This document shows, one piece after another, positions 1-7,537 of a stretch of 64,000 nucleotides of DNA. Under the pieces are notes generated by a model. That model was not told the origin of the DNA and ran no database searches. It saw nothing but the letters and a program-made list of their open reading frames with translations. The translations under genes and the position numbers were made by a program. The stretch spans positions 1 to 64,000 of the forward strand of contig NZ_JWLL01000009.1 in assembly GCF_000814025.1 (NCBI RefSeq). The letters are read 5' to 3'. Source of the DNA: Tateyamaria sp. ANG-S1. GTDB taxonomy: Bacteria; Pseudomonadota; Alphaproteobacteria; Rhodobacterales; Rhodobacteraceae. How positions within the stretch are numbered: position 1 is the stretch's first letter; the number at the start of each line of letters is the position of its first letter.

Positions 1-576
1 AAAGCCCCCCGCCGTTACCCAGCGCAGCACACGTTCAATGATCGGGTTCCGGGCCAGCGCGCGACCCAGACCACCGGCGGTCATGCCCACGCCTGACTTC
101 ACGATGAAGCCCAACACCGCAATTGTGCCGCCGTAGATCAGGAATTGCGGCAGGATCGGCTGTGCCGGGTCCACGAACTGCGGAATGAACGCGAGGATAA
201 ACAGGATAACCGACGGGTTCGACACGTTCACGATCAATCCGTCACGAAAGGCGCGCGACGGGCGCACGGGCCGCGTGTTCTCACCGACAAGCGGCGACAT
301 CAGCGTCTTGATCGCCAGATAGAGCAGATAGGCGACGCCAACCCAGCGCACCACGCCAAAGACCCAAGGGGCCGCAGACACCAGCGCGCCCAGGCCCACC
401 CCGGCGAGCCCAGCATTGATAACGGCCCCGCTCGCAATCCCGGCAGAGGCGGCGACTGCTGGCCCCTTCCCGCCCCGCAAGCCTTGGGCCATGGCAAACA
501 GCATGTCCGGCCCCGGCGTCAGGACCAGCGCAAACGCGGCGGGCAAAAAGGTAAGATAGACAATCGGGTCAATCAT
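1..576 (-). CDS. LysE family translocator (3' end beyond window edge)
   Basis: Inner-membrane exporter of the LysE/RhtB family, which exports amino acids or related small molecules. Reading back from the ATG at 576 gives 192 uninterrupted codons to the window edge. The N-terminal helix contains the family signature LTPGPDM, followed by AQGLRGGKG, several hydrophobic helices and NPSVILF. The gene was not closed by a stop inside the window, so it is partial at the 3' end; the family is usually about 200-210 residues, so little is missing. The start codon overlaps the stop of the upstream uracil-DNA glycosylase gene as ATGA, implying translational coupling. The substrate cannot be deduced. Confidence 0.88.
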   Translation of the reverse strand, partial: MIDPIVYLTFLPAAFALVLTPGPDMLFAMAQGLRGGKGPAVAASAGIASGAVINAGLAGVGLGALVSAAPWVFGVVRWVGVAYLLYLAIKTLMSPLVGENTRPVRPSRAFRDGLIVNVSNPSVILFILAFIPQFVDPAQPILPQFLIYGGTIAVLGFIVKSGVGMTAGGLGRALARNPIIERVLRWVTAGGF

Positions 577-1337
577 GTCCCGCCCCGCAAATGCGCCTGC
601 AGGCTCAACAAATCGGCCCAAGCGTCACGCTTTGCCGCCGGATTGCGCAACAGGTAGGCCGGGTGGAACATGGGCAGCGCAGGCTTGCCGCGCGCTTCGG
701 TCCAGTTGCCACGCAGACGGGTGATGCCACGCTTGCCCAGCAGCGCCTGACAGGAATGGTTGCCGACGACCACCAGTACGTCCGGGTTGGCAAGTTCGAT
801 GTGACGATGCAGGAACGGTTGCATCATGGCGACCTCATCTGGCTTGGGATCGCGGTTCTGCGGCGGACGCCAGGGCAGCACGTTGGTGATGTAGACAGTT
901 TCGTCCCGGCTCATGTTGATCGCGGCCAGCATCTTGTCCAGAAGCTGCCCGGCGCGACCGACAAAGGGCTTGCCTTGCATGTCCTCATCCCGACCGGGGG
1001 CCTCACCCACGATCATCACGCGGGCACCGGGCACACCATCGGAGAAGACAAGATTGCGCGCACCCTTCTTCAACTCGCAATGTTCATAGGCAGCCAAAGC
1101 CGCGCGCAGACCTTCCAGATCCTGCGCAGCACGCGCCGCCTCTTGCGCGACAGTCACCGGATCGACACTGGCCTGCAAAACAGGTGCGGGTGCAGGCTGT
1201 GCAGCAGGTTTGGGCTTCTGCACAGATGCAGGCACGGCATACCGATCCACGGGCGCATCCGCGATGCACTCGTCCGCGCCCAGCTCAATCTGCCAGGCCA
1301 AGGCCGCAAGGGCGCTGTGATATTCCGCCGATTCCAT
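573..1337 (-). CDS. Uracil-DNA glycosylase, family 4-like
   Basis: Predicted DNA repair enzyme removing uracil from DNA, 254 residues. Residues from about 105 onward carry the UDG superfamily core: motif 1 GEAPGRDED, then [22 protein letters not shown], and the C-terminal motif HPAYLLRNP. The N-terminal ~90 residues are Ala/Pro-rich and variable. Thermus-type family 4 enzymes bind a 4Fe-4S cluster with four cysteines; only three cysteines are present here (in DECIAD, EHCEL and HSCQAL) and they do not form the usual pattern, so the cluster is probably absent. It is the first gene of a two-gene unit with the LysE exporter, and is divergent from pyrB. Confidence 0.88.
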   Translation of the reverse strand: MESAEYHSALAALAWQIELGADECIADAPVDRYAVPASVQKPKPAAQPAPAPVLQASVDPVTVAQEAARAAQDLEGLRAALAAYEHCELKKGARNLVFSDGVPGARVMIVGEAPGRDEDMQGKPFVGRAGQLLDKMLAAINMSRDETVYITNVLPWRPPQNRDPKPDEVAMMQPFLHRHIELANPDVLVVVGNHSCQALLGKRGITRLRGNWTEARGKPALPMFHPAYLLRNPAAKRDAWADLLSLQAHLRGGT

Positions 1338-1478
1338 GAACCCACACTATGCCGCAAACGGGGGAACAGGAATGCCCCTTCATTGTTCTTCAAATATGCA
1401 AATCCGACGGCTTGCCGCCTCGCCTGCGCGCCGCATATAAGCGCCCAAACGCGGCGCCGAATACCGCACGGAGAGTCC

Positions 1479-2423
1479 ATGACATTCACCCACCGCCACC
1501 TGCTGGGCATCGAACACCTCCGCCCCGAAGAGATCGTGACACTTCTGGACCTTGCCGAGGACTACGTCGCCCTCAACCGCGCCCCCGACAAGCACAAGGA
1601 TGCGCTGGCGGGGCTGACGCAAATCAACATGTTCTTCGAAAACTCCACGCGCACGCAGGCCAGTTTCGAACTGGCGGGCAAACGGTTGGGCGCGGACGTG
1701 ATGAACATGGCGATGCAGGCCTCGTCGATCTCCAAGGGCGAGACGCTGATCGACACCGCCATGACGCTCAACGCCATGCATCCCGACCTGCTGGTGGTGC
1801 GGCACCCGCATTCCGGTGCCGTGGACCTGCTGGCGCAGAAGGTGAATTGCGCCGTGCTGAACGCAGGCGACGGACGGCATGAACACCCCACGCAGGCGCT
1901 TCTGGATGCACTGACAATTCGTCGGGCCAAGGGGCGGCTGCACCGGCTGTCCATCGCCATCTGCGGCGACATCGCGCACAGCCGGGTGGCGCGGTCGAAC
2001 ATCATTCTGCTGGGCAAGATGGAAAACCGCATTCGGCTGATCGGCCCTCCCACGCTGATGCCGTCGGGCATCTCGGAGTTTGGCGTCGAAATCTATGACG
2101 ACATGGCCGAAGGACTGAAAGACGTCGATGTGGTGATGATGCTCCGCTTGCAGAAAGAGCGCATGGATGGCGGATTTATCCCCAGCGAACGTGAGTATTA
2201 CCACCGTTTTGGCTTGGATGCGGAAAAGTTATCCCATGCCAAGCCCGACGCCATCGTCATGCACCCCGGCCCGATGAACCGGGGCGTGGAAATCGACGGA
2301 ACGCTGGCTGACGACATTAACCGGTCGGTCATTCAGGAACAGGTTGAAATGGGCGTTGCCGTGCGCATGGCGGCGATGGACCTGCTGGCACGCAATCTGG
2401 CCGCCGTGCGGGGGGCTGCATGA
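1479..2423 (+). CDS. pyrB: Aspartate carbamoyltransferase catalytic subunit
   Basis: Condenses carbamoyl phosphate with aspartate in de novo pyrimidine synthesis. The 314-residue protein shows the carbamoyl-phosphate loop [19 protein letters not shown], the HPTQALLD motif, and [10 protein letters not shown] near the C-terminus, all typical of PyrB. The reading frame is open far upstream, but similarity to PyrB begins at [10 protein letters not shown]; the ATG at 1479 is preceded by GGAGAG at 1470-1475, which decides the start. Its stop overlaps the next gene as ATGA. No pyrI-like regulatory subunit gene is present; the following genes suggest a PyrB/PyrC' type complex. Confidence 0.97.
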   Translation: MTFTHRHLLGIEHLRPEEIVTLLDLAEDYVALNRAPDKHKDALAGLTQINMFFENSTRTQASFELAGKRLGADVMNMAMQASSISKGETLIDTAMTLNAMHPDLLVVRHPHSGAVDLLAQKVNCAVLNAGDGRHEHPTQALLDALTIRRAKGRLHRLSIAICGDIAHSRVARSNIILLGKMENRIRLIGPPTLMPSGISEFGVEIYDDMAEGLKDVDVVMMLRLQKERMDGGFIPSEREYYHRFGLDAEKLSHAKPDAIVMHPGPMNRGVEIDGTLADDINRSVIQEQVEMGVAVRMAAMDLLARNLAAVRGAA

Positions 2424-2962
2424 CTGACACCCTGACCGTTCCCGCACACGAACGCGGCGTGATCCGTGTTTTCGCCTTGTCCATGACGGACAAGGAAGCG
2501 CAAGTACTCAAGGACGACCCCGCCGCCCTGAACGACGCGCTCGGCACGGGTGTGAACGCGGATCAGGTTGAGGTCTTTCCCGTCTCCGACCTCGAAGGCA
2601 TCGGGCTGGTGGGTTACCTGGTTGAAGGCAACGCAGTGCCGATGGAACAACTCGGCCCCGACCGGTCCAAGCTGGAAAAACTGGGCGGCTGGGTGCTGAT
2701 CGTGTTCTCGCTGGCGTTTGAGGATCGCGCTGCCACCCTGCGCCCCGCCTCTTCGCTGACGCTCATCGGCACATATGGCGAGTTGCGCACCGATTGGAGT
2801 GCGGCGGAAAAGATCGAGACCGACAGCGCCAAACCCTACTCTGCCCCGCCAGAGACAGTGAAGAAGAAGCCCTCGGATGCCGCCATGTCGGGCCGCATCG
2901 CGATGGTGGCCCTGATCGTGTTGGGCTTGTTGACTTACCTCATGATCTGGATCGGCGGATGA
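2420..2962 (+). CDS. Conserved membrane-anchored protein between pyrB and pyrC-like gene
   Basis: Unrecognised 180-residue protein. Residues 1-130 look like a soluble cytoplasmic domain with a hydrophobic patch around [13 protein letters not shown]; a single strong transmembrane helix ([17 protein letters not shown]) ends the protein, so it is likely tail-anchored. The start overlaps the pyrB stop (ATGA) and its stop overlaps the next start (ATGA), so all three are translationally coupled. Position suggests a partner of the pyrimidine enzymes, but no catalytic motif is visible and no function is assigned. Confidence 0.8.
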   Translation: MTDTLTVPAHERGVIRVFALSMTDKEAQVLKDDPAALNDALGTGVNADQVEVFPVSDLEGIGLVGYLVEGNAVPMEQLGPDRSKLEKLGGWVLIVFSLAFEDRAATLRPASSLTLIGTYGELRTDWSAAEKIETDSAKPYSAPPETVKKKPSDAAMSGRIAMVALIVLGLLTYLMIWIGG

Positions 2963-4239
2963 CGGATATCCTCTTTGAACATGCCAAGCTGCTGGACCCC
3001 GAAGGATCGGTCACAACCGGCGCGCTTGGAGTAACCGATGGCCGGATCAGCGCGATCATCACGGATGACAGCCCGCGCCCCGAGGCCAGACAGGTCATCG
3101 CCTGCAACCGCAAGCACCTCGCCCCCGGCATTGTCGACATCGGGGTCAAGGTGTGCGAGCCCGGCGAGCGGCACAAGGAAAGCTTCGGTTCCGCCGGTCT
3201 TGCGGCAGCCGCGGGCGGGGTCACGACCATGGTCACCCGCCCCGACACCGATCCCGCGATCGACAATCCCGAGACGCTGGAATTCGTGATCCGCCGCGCG
3301 CGGGAGGCGGCCCCCGTCAACGTCCTGCCCATGGCCGCGCTGACCAAGGGGCGGCAAGGGCGCGAGATGACCGAGATCGGGTTCCTTCTGGACGCAGGTG
3401 CCGTGGCCTTCACCGATTGCGACCGGGTGGTGACGGACAGCAAGGTCTTTGCCCGAGCGCTATCCTATGCCCGCAGCCTTGGCGCGCTGGTGCTGGGGCA
3501 TCCGCAGGACCCCGGCCTCAGCGCAGGGGCGGCGGCCACCTCAGGCAAATTCGCCTCGCTCCGTGGCCTGCCTGCCGTGTCGCCCATGGCGGAACGCATG
3601 GGCCTCGACCGGGACATTGCGATGGTCGAAATGACGGGCGCGCGCTACCATGCCGACCAGATCACTGCCGCCCGCGCCCTGCCCCCGCTGGAACGGGCCA
3701 AGGGCAACGGGTTCGACGTGACGGCAGGCACCTCGATCCACCACCTGACGCTGAACGCGCTGGACGTGGCCGACTACCGCACCTTCTTCAAGATCAAGCC
3801 GCCCCTGCGGGACGAGGAGGACCGGATCACCATAGCCGAGGCGGTCCAATCCGGCCTGATCGACATCATCAGCTCTATGCACACCCCGCAGGATGAGGAA
3901 AGCAAGCGGCTGCCGTTTGAAGCTGCCGCCTCCGGGGCGGTGGCGCTGGAGACCCTCCTGCCTGCCGCGATGCGACTTTTCCACGCCAACCTGATCGACC
4001 TGCCGACGCTGTGGCGCGCCATGTCGCTCAACCCGGCCAAAAGGCTGGGTTTGGACTGCGGACGCATGACCGTAGGCGCCCCGGCCGACCTTGTCCTGTT
4101 CGATCCGCACGCGCCTTTTGTGATGGACCGGGCCACACTCCATTCAAAATCGCGCAACACCCCGTTTGACGGGGCGCGGATGCAGGGTAAGGTTTTGCAA
4201 ACCTTTGTCGCTGGACGCTCTGTTTACAAGAAAGACTAG
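2959..4239 (+). CDS. Dihydroorotase-like protein lacking metal ligands (PyrC')
   Basis: Amidohydrolase-fold protein of 426 residues, homologous along its length to class I dihydroorotase (APGIVD at 56-60, EPG at 67-69, RPDTDPAIDNP near 94-104, SIHHLTLNALDV near 259-270, KIKPPLRDEEDR near 278-289). Active dihydroorotases have His-x-His after the first Asp; here residues 60-64 read DIGVK, so both histidines are replaced by Gly62 and Lys64. The catalytic Asp of the SDHAPH motif is Met307 (SSMHTP). This matches the inactive PyrC' of Pseudomonas, which supports ATCase assembly. The ATG at 2959 overlaps the upstream stop. Automatic annotation would call it pyrC; a true dihydroorotase should exist elsewhere in the genome. 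Confidence 0.9.
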   Translation: MTDILFEHAKLLDPEGSVTTGALGVTDGRISAIITDDSPRPEARQVIACNRKHLAPGIVDIGVKVCEPGERHKESFGSAGLAAAAGGVTTMVTRPDTDPAIDNPETLEFVIRRAREAAPVNVLPMAALTKGRQGREMTEIGFLLDAGAVAFTDCDRVVTDSKVFARALSYARSLGALVLGHPQDPGLSAGAAATSGKFASLRGLPAVSPMAERMGLDRDIAMVEMTGARYHADQITAARALPPLERAKGNGFDVTAGTSIHHLTLNALDVADYRTFFKIKPPLRDEEDRITIAEAVQSGLIDIISSMHTPQDEESKRLPFEAAASGAVALETLLPAAMRLFHANLIDLPTLWRAMSLNPAKRLGLDCGRMTVGAPADLVLFDPHAPFVMDRATLHSKSRNTPFDGARMQGKVLQTFVAGRSVYKKD

Positions 4240-4854
4240 ATGCCTCTGATCGAAAGCACCCTTGCCGTGCTCGCCCTGTGGGCAGTGACCGGCTACCTTC
4301 TTGGCTCCATTCCCTTCGGCATGGTTCTGGCCCGCGCCATGAACCTGGGCAACCTGCGCGAGATCGGGTCCGGCAATATCGGCGCCACGAATGTGCTGCG
4401 CACAGGTAACAAGACCGCCGCCGCGCTGACGCTGCTGCTGGATGCGGGCAAGGGCGCCGTGGCCCTTCTGTTGGCGCGGGCGCTCACGGGGCACGAGGAT
4501 GCAGCACAGATCGCGGGCCTCGCCGCGATGCTGGGGCATTGCTATCCGGTGTGGCTGAAATTCAAGGGGGGCAAGGGCGTTGCTACCTTCCTCGGGTTGT
4601 TGATCGCGCTGCATTGGCCCGTGGGCCTTGGCGCTTGCCTGGCCTGGCTGGTGGGCGCGGGCCTGTCACGCATCTCGTCCATGGGAGCGATTGTGGCAGC
4701 GGCGGCATCGACCTTCCTGATGATGGGTCTGGGCGCGGCAAATGCGTTGATCCTGGGCGTGATCCTGACACTTCTGGTGTTCTGGCGGCACCGCGAAAAC
4801 ATGCGGCGGATCAAGGCAGGGACCGAGCCGAAGATCGGCAAGAAATCGGCCTGA
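4240..4854 (+). CDS. plsY: Glycerol-3-phosphate acyltransferase PlsY
   Basis: Integral membrane enzyme that acylates glycerol-3-phosphate from acyl phosphate, the first step of phospholipid synthesis. The 204 residues include the three PlsY signature blocks: GSIPFGMVLAR with REIGSGNIGATNVLR, LDAGKGAVALLLAR, and KFKGGKGVATFLG, with about five hydrophobic helices. Length is normal for the family. The ATG begins directly after the TAG of the dihydroorotase-like gene with no gap, so it is part of the same transcript. Confidence 0.97.
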   Translation: MPLIESTLAVLALWAVTGYLLGSIPFGMVLARAMNLGNLREIGSGNIGATNVLRTGNKTAAALTLLLDAGKGAVALLLARALTGHEDAAQIAGLAAMLGHCYPVWLKFKGGKGVATFLGLLIALHWPVGLGACLAWLVGAGLSRISSMGAIVAAAASTFLMMGLGAANALILGVILTLLVFWRHRENMRRIKAGTEPKIGKKSA

Positions 4855-4857
4855 GAA

Positions 4858-5145
4858 ATGCGCAACGGTGCGCGGACACCGCACACCCCTGGGCGCTTTG
4901 AGACGGCGCTAGCAGCACTTCCAGAGGGGACGTTTTTCGGCGTTGCTGACGGCCGCCGCTACGTCGTGACCAAGACAATGTTTGCAGACGGCAAATCCAT
5001 CAAACTGGTGGCCGAAGAGCTGGGGGGACCCGACTATATCAGCCTGAACTGGTATGCCCTGAAAACCGGCGGTCGGTTGAAGCCCTGCGAAATGCCAGAA
5101 GCTAAGGTGCGCGATTTTGTAGACGCACTGGTGCCCGGCGCGTAG
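4858..5145 (+). CDS. Small conserved protein of unknown function
   Basis: A 95-residue protein with no membrane segment or signal peptide. It shows a compact, mixed composition (LPEGTFFGVADGRRYVVTK, KLVAEELGGPDYISLN, KPCEMPEAKV) and a single Cys in the CEMP motif near the C-terminus. It starts 3 nt after plsY and ends 9 nt before the LysE gene, with codon use like its neighbours, so it is a genuine gene in the operon. I recognise a roseobacter-type conserved pattern but cannot name a function. Confidence 0.78.
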   Translation: MRNGARTPHTPGRFETALAALPEGTFFGVADGRRYVVTKTMFADGKSIKLVAEELGGPDYISLNWYALKTGGRLKPCEMPEAKVRDFVDALVPGA

Positions 5146-5154
5146 CGTTCGGGT

Positions 5155-5778
5155 ATGACAGACATCAATCTTCCGCTGATCCTACTGGCGGCTCTCCTGG
5201 CCAGCGCCAGCCCCGGCCCCGCAACACTGACCATCGCGGGCACCTCGATGGCGTCGGGGCGCAAAAGCGGATTGGCCGTGGCGACGGGGGTGACGACCGG
5301 GTCGATCATGTGGTCCGTCTCTGCCGCATTCGGGCTGGGGGCGATCATGCTGGCCAATGCGTGGCTGTTTGAAATCGTGCGCTATGCCGGGGCGGCCTAT
5401 CTGGGTTGGCTGGCGATCAAGTCGGCACGTTCGGCCTGGATTGGGGCCAAACTGAGCGTACTACCGGTGACCTCACGATCCTTGCGCGGACACTATGCAA
5501 AGGGTCTGGCCCTGCATCTGACCAACCCGAAGGCCGTCCTGTTCTTTGGCGCGCTTTACTCTGTCGGTGTGCCGCCGGGCACGCCTGTGACAGCGCTGAT
5601 CACGGTCATCCTCGCTGTTGGGGCACTGAGTTTCACCATCTTTCATGGCTATGCGCTGATCTTTTCCAGTGCGCCCATGATACGCGCCTATACCCGCGCA
5701 AAACGCGGGTTTGAGACGCTGTTTGCGCTGTTCTTTGGCGCAGCAGCACTACGCATACTGACAACACGGTTGGTATAG
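5155..5778 (+). CDS. LysE family translocator
   Basis: Inner-membrane small-molecule exporter of the LysE/RhtB family, 207 residues, about six helices. The first helix ends with SASPGPATLTIAGTSMASG, the family signature, followed by AAYLGWLAIKS and HLTNPKAVLFFGALYS, all standard for LysE. It is a paralogue of the gene at the left window edge. Located 9 nt downstream of the small protein and last in the pyrB-started run. Substrate unknown. Confidence 0.92.
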   Translation: MTDINLPLILLAALLASASPGPATLTIAGTSMASGRKSGLAVATGVTTGSIMWSVSAAFGLGAIMLANAWLFEIVRYAGAAYLGWLAIKSARSAWIGAKLSVLPVTSRSLRGHYAKGLALHLTNPKAVLFFGALYSVGVPPGTPVTALITVILAVGALSFTIFHGYALIFSSAPMIRAYTRAKRGFETLFALFFGAAALRILTTRLV

Positions 5779-6026
5779 ATCGACGTTAGCGCGCCGAAAC
5801 ACCCGCCTTTCAGACCGCGCAATTTAGACAGATAGGCGCCAACCCCCGCAGCCGTTATGTATTTCAAATCGCGGCAGTTCCGGGTCATCGACCTTTCGGA
5901 CCGAAGACCAACACGTGCTGCGGCCGAGCGCACCCGTATTCTACCGGGCACTGAGCATTGGATGAACCAATTTTCGTCAACGAAGCGGCGTACATGCAGC
6001 ACGCCCGCATCCCCGAAAGCGCAGGG

Positions 6027-6054
6027 TTGACTTACCGTGTTATCCTGTTATTTC
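6027..6054 (+). promoter_or_regulatory. Putative promoter of the GbsR-type regulator gene
   Basis: A good -35 hexamer TTGACT (6027-6032) is followed at 16-nt spacing by the weak -10 candidate TATTTC (6049-6054). The -10 candidate overlaps the left arm of the operator-like palindrome at 6051-6068, an arrangement suited to autorepression. The assignment is inferred from sequence only. Confidence 0.45.
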
Positions 6055-6068
6055 TGTTACTACAGAAA
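6051..6068. promoter_or_regulatory. Operator-like palindrome, copy 1 (TTTCTGT-N4-ACAGAAA)
   Basis: Seven-base inverted repeat TTTCTGT/ACAGAAA around the centre TACT, ending 17 nt before the start of the GbsR/MarR-type regulator. An identical pair of arms recurs at 6638-6655. The location over the putative -10 element and just ahead of a regulator gene makes it the likely binding site of that regulator. Confidence 0.7.
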
Positions 6069-6085
6069 ATTTAGGCGAAACAAAA

Positions 6086-6622
6086 ATGTACCTGACCCAA
6101 TCCATGCAAGACTTCATCCTACACTGGGGGGAGATGGGCCAGAAATGGGGCACCAATCGGTCTGTAGCGCAGATCCATGCCCTGCTGCACATCTCGCCCG
6201 AGCCGCTGAGCGCGGATGAGATCTGTGATCTCTTGAACCTGGCCCGGTCCAATGTGTCGAACGGGCTGAAAGAGTTGCAAAGTCTTGGGATGGTGCAGAC
6301 ATCACGCAAGCTAGGGGACCGTCGCGATCACTTCCATTCGATCCGCGACATGTTCGAACTGGTCCAAACCGTCGTCGAAAGCCGCCGGGCGCGGGAATAT
6401 GCACCAACATTGAAGGCACTGCAAAAGGTGCAGGAAGAGGCCGAGCACGACGCGACACCCCAGGACGTCAAGGCCCGGTTCGCCGAGACATTGGAGACCA
6501 TGCAGATGTTTGACGACTGGTACGCCGAGGTCAATCGCCTGCCCCGGTCGGTACAGCTTGCGCTGGTCAAGATGGGCGCCCGCATTGCGCGTTTCCTGCC
6601 CAAAGCGAAGTCCTCTGAGTAA
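6086..6622 (+). CDS. GbsR/MarR family transcriptional regulator
   Basis: DNA-binding repressor-type protein of 178 residues, similar to the GbsR family (winged helix, MarR-like). Residues about 30-90 form the winged helix: SVAQIHALLHISPEPLSADEI, then the recognition helix LARSNVSNGLKELQSLGMV and the wing SRKLGDRRDHF. The C-terminal half is helical and probably dimerises. Known GbsR proteins repress choline/glycine betaine genes, but here the neighbours are two small membrane proteins, so the ligand is unknown. Identical palindromes before this gene and over the next start codon suggest autoregulation and control of the downstream genes. Confidence 0.9.
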   Translation: MYLTQSMQDFILHWGEMGQKWGTNRSVAQIHALLHISPEPLSADEICDLLNLARSNVSNGLKELQSLGMVQTSRKLGDRRDHFHSIRDMFELVQTVVESRRAREYAPTLKALQKVQEEAEHDATPQDVKARFAETLETMQMFDDWYAEVNRLPRSVQLALVKMGARIARFLPKAKSSE

Positions 6623-6637
6623 AAATTTATCCAGGAG

Positions 6638-6655
6638 TTTCTGTCATGACAGAAA
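6638..6655. promoter_or_regulatory. Operator-like palindrome, copy 2, overlapping a start codon
   Basis: Perfect 18-bp palindrome TTTCTGTCATGACAGAAA in the 23-nt gap after the regulator gene, reading into the next gene. Its centre is the ATG (6646-6648) of the downstream membrane protein. The arms are identical to copy 1 at 6051-6068. It could be a repressor site controlling internal transcription, or an RNA hairpin that hides the start codon; both are inferences. Confidence 0.7.
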
Positions 6656-7113
6656 AAATCGGAAAGATGAAAAAGAAAGACACCCCGCACCCCAAAAACG
6701 GGTCACGCTATGCGATTGATCCGGTCGCCTTTGCTATCGCTCTTTTGGGTGCGCCGGTCCTGATCGCTCTGGTGGGCTTTTGGGCCCTGATGATCCCGGT
6801 CTTCGCCATATTCTTTGGCGGACCGATCTATGTGGTCGCCGGCACCCCGGTCTTGCTGATCTACCTGCACTACCGGCCCGGTGATCCGATGGAGATTGCG
6901 GGCCTCGCCTTTCTCACCGATATGGCGCTGATTGCGCTTTTGGCCATCCATGGGGCCATCATCGGATCCTATGACGTCTTCAAGGAGCTGAGCGCCTTCG
7001 CTGGCATCAGCGCAGTCATGGCACCGCTGTGGGGTGCCGCTTTTGGCTGGATTTACAACAGGATGCGCAACGATGCATCGCGCGATGCGCTTCCTCACTT
7101 TGCACACATCTGA
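6646..7113 (+). CDS. Predicted multi-pass membrane protein
   Basis: A 155-residue protein with a Lys-rich cytoplasmic N-terminus (TEKIGKMKKKD) and about four hydrophobic segments (VAFAIALLGAPVLIALVGFW, IPVFAIFFGGPIYVVAGTP, LAFLTDMALIALLAIHGAII, and ISAVMAPLWGAAFGWIYNRM). No known family is recognised. It is directly downstream of the GbsR-type regulator, with its ATG at the centre of an operator-like palindrome, so it is probably the main target of that regulator. The ribosome site CCAGGAG lies just before the palindrome. Confidence 0.78.
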   Translation: MTEKIGKMKKKDTPHPKNGSRYAIDPVAFAIALLGAPVLIALVGFWALMIPVFAIFFGGPIYVVAGTPVLLIYLHYRPGDPMEIAGLAFLTDMALIALLAIHGAIIGSYDVFKELSAFAGISAVMAPLWGAAFGWIYNRMRNDASRDALPHFAHI

Positions 7114-7127
7114 AAAGGAGAAACCCA

Positions 7128-7457
7128 ATGCTGACCATCGGACTTCTGTACTTCAACCTCGGTCTTGGGGCCGTAGCTGCCCTGACCGTCATGATCCTGC
7201 GGATCGGCGCGCTTGCGCAAGATTGCCCCCACAGCAAACCGCGTGCCGGTGCTGCGGCCACTGCCATCGCCACCGGTTTCGCAGCCATCGGCGCGGGCGG
7301 GGTGATCATGATCGGCGCGGTGCTGCCCTTGCTGGAACAGGAACCCTTTGCCGCACTGATGCTGGCGCTCGGCTTTGCGGCGCTCTGCCTTGGCCTCGGC
7401 TTCACCCACGCGATGGGGAGCCTGCGGGCGGCTCTGGTGCCTGATCCCGCCGCGTGA
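7128..7457 (+). CDS. Small membrane protein
   Basis: A 109-residue hydrophobic protein with about three transmembrane segments (LLYFNLGLGAVAALTVMILR, AAATAIATGFAAIGAGGVIMIGAVL, and ALMLALGFAALCLGLGFTHAM). The ATG at 7128 is chosen over upstream in-frame codons because AAGGAG lies at 7115-7120 and the hydrophobic N-terminus begins there. It follows the preceding membrane protein by 14 nt and likely shares its transcript and regulator. No family is recognised. Confidence 0.75.
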   Translation: MLTIGLLYFNLGLGAVAALTVMILRIGALAQDCPHSKPRAGAAATAIATGFAAIGAGGVIMIGAVLPLLEQEPFAALMLALGFAALCLGLGFTHAMGSLRAALVPDPAA

Positions 7458-7464
7458 CAGGGAC

Positions 7465-7487
7465 GGGTGCGCAGTCAATGCGCACCC
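7465..7487. repeat. REP-like hairpin (GGGTGCGCA / TGCGCACCC)
   Basis: Perfect 9-bp inverted repeat with a 5-nt loop, immediately followed by TAC, lying just after the stop of the small membrane protein gene. The distal arm CGCACCCTAC is also complementary to GTAGGGTGCG at 7508-7517, so a larger alternative structure with the next hairpin is possible. Related hairpins ending in CC(C/T)TAC are at 16172 and 59498. Confidence 0.7.
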
Positions 7488-7511
7488 TACACATCTGTCA
7501 GAAAACCGTAG

Positions 7512-7537
7512 GGTGCGCGTTCATCGCGCACCTTTTT
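7512..7537 (+). terminator. Intrinsic terminator between convergent genes
   Basis: GGTGCGCG (7512-7519), loop TTCAT, CGCGCACC (7525-7532), then TTTTT (7533-7537). This is a textbook terminator for the plus-strand membrane-protein genes; its T-run touches the gshA stop codon on the other strand. The stem belongs to the same REP-like family as the hairpin at 7465. Confidence 0.8.

Larger units (their letters stand above)
5779..6085 (+). other. Intergenic region upstream of the GbsR-type regulator
   Basis: Region of 307 nt without a convincing gene. An unsupported 58-codon open frame (5856-6032) with rare AGA/CGA codons and no ribosome site lies in it. The right-hand part holds a promoter-like TTGACT at 6027-6032 with an AT-rich stretch TTATTTC about 16-17 nt downstream, which runs into the palindrome at 6051-6068. 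The left-hand part shows nothing recognisable. Confidence 0.6.

Noticed and set aside
591-1478. Upstream open extension of the pyrB frame
   Set aside because: Runs antisense to the uracil-DNA glycosylase; PyrB similarity begins at 1479 with a ribosome site.
2959-4239. Calling the pyrC-like gene a functional dihydroorotase
   Set aside because: Both metal-binding His and the catalytic Asp are replaced.
5856-6032. 58-codon plus-strand frame before the GbsR-type regulator
   Set aside because: Rare AGA/CGA codons, no ribosome site and overlap with the promoter; not supported, though a gene remnant cannot be excluded.
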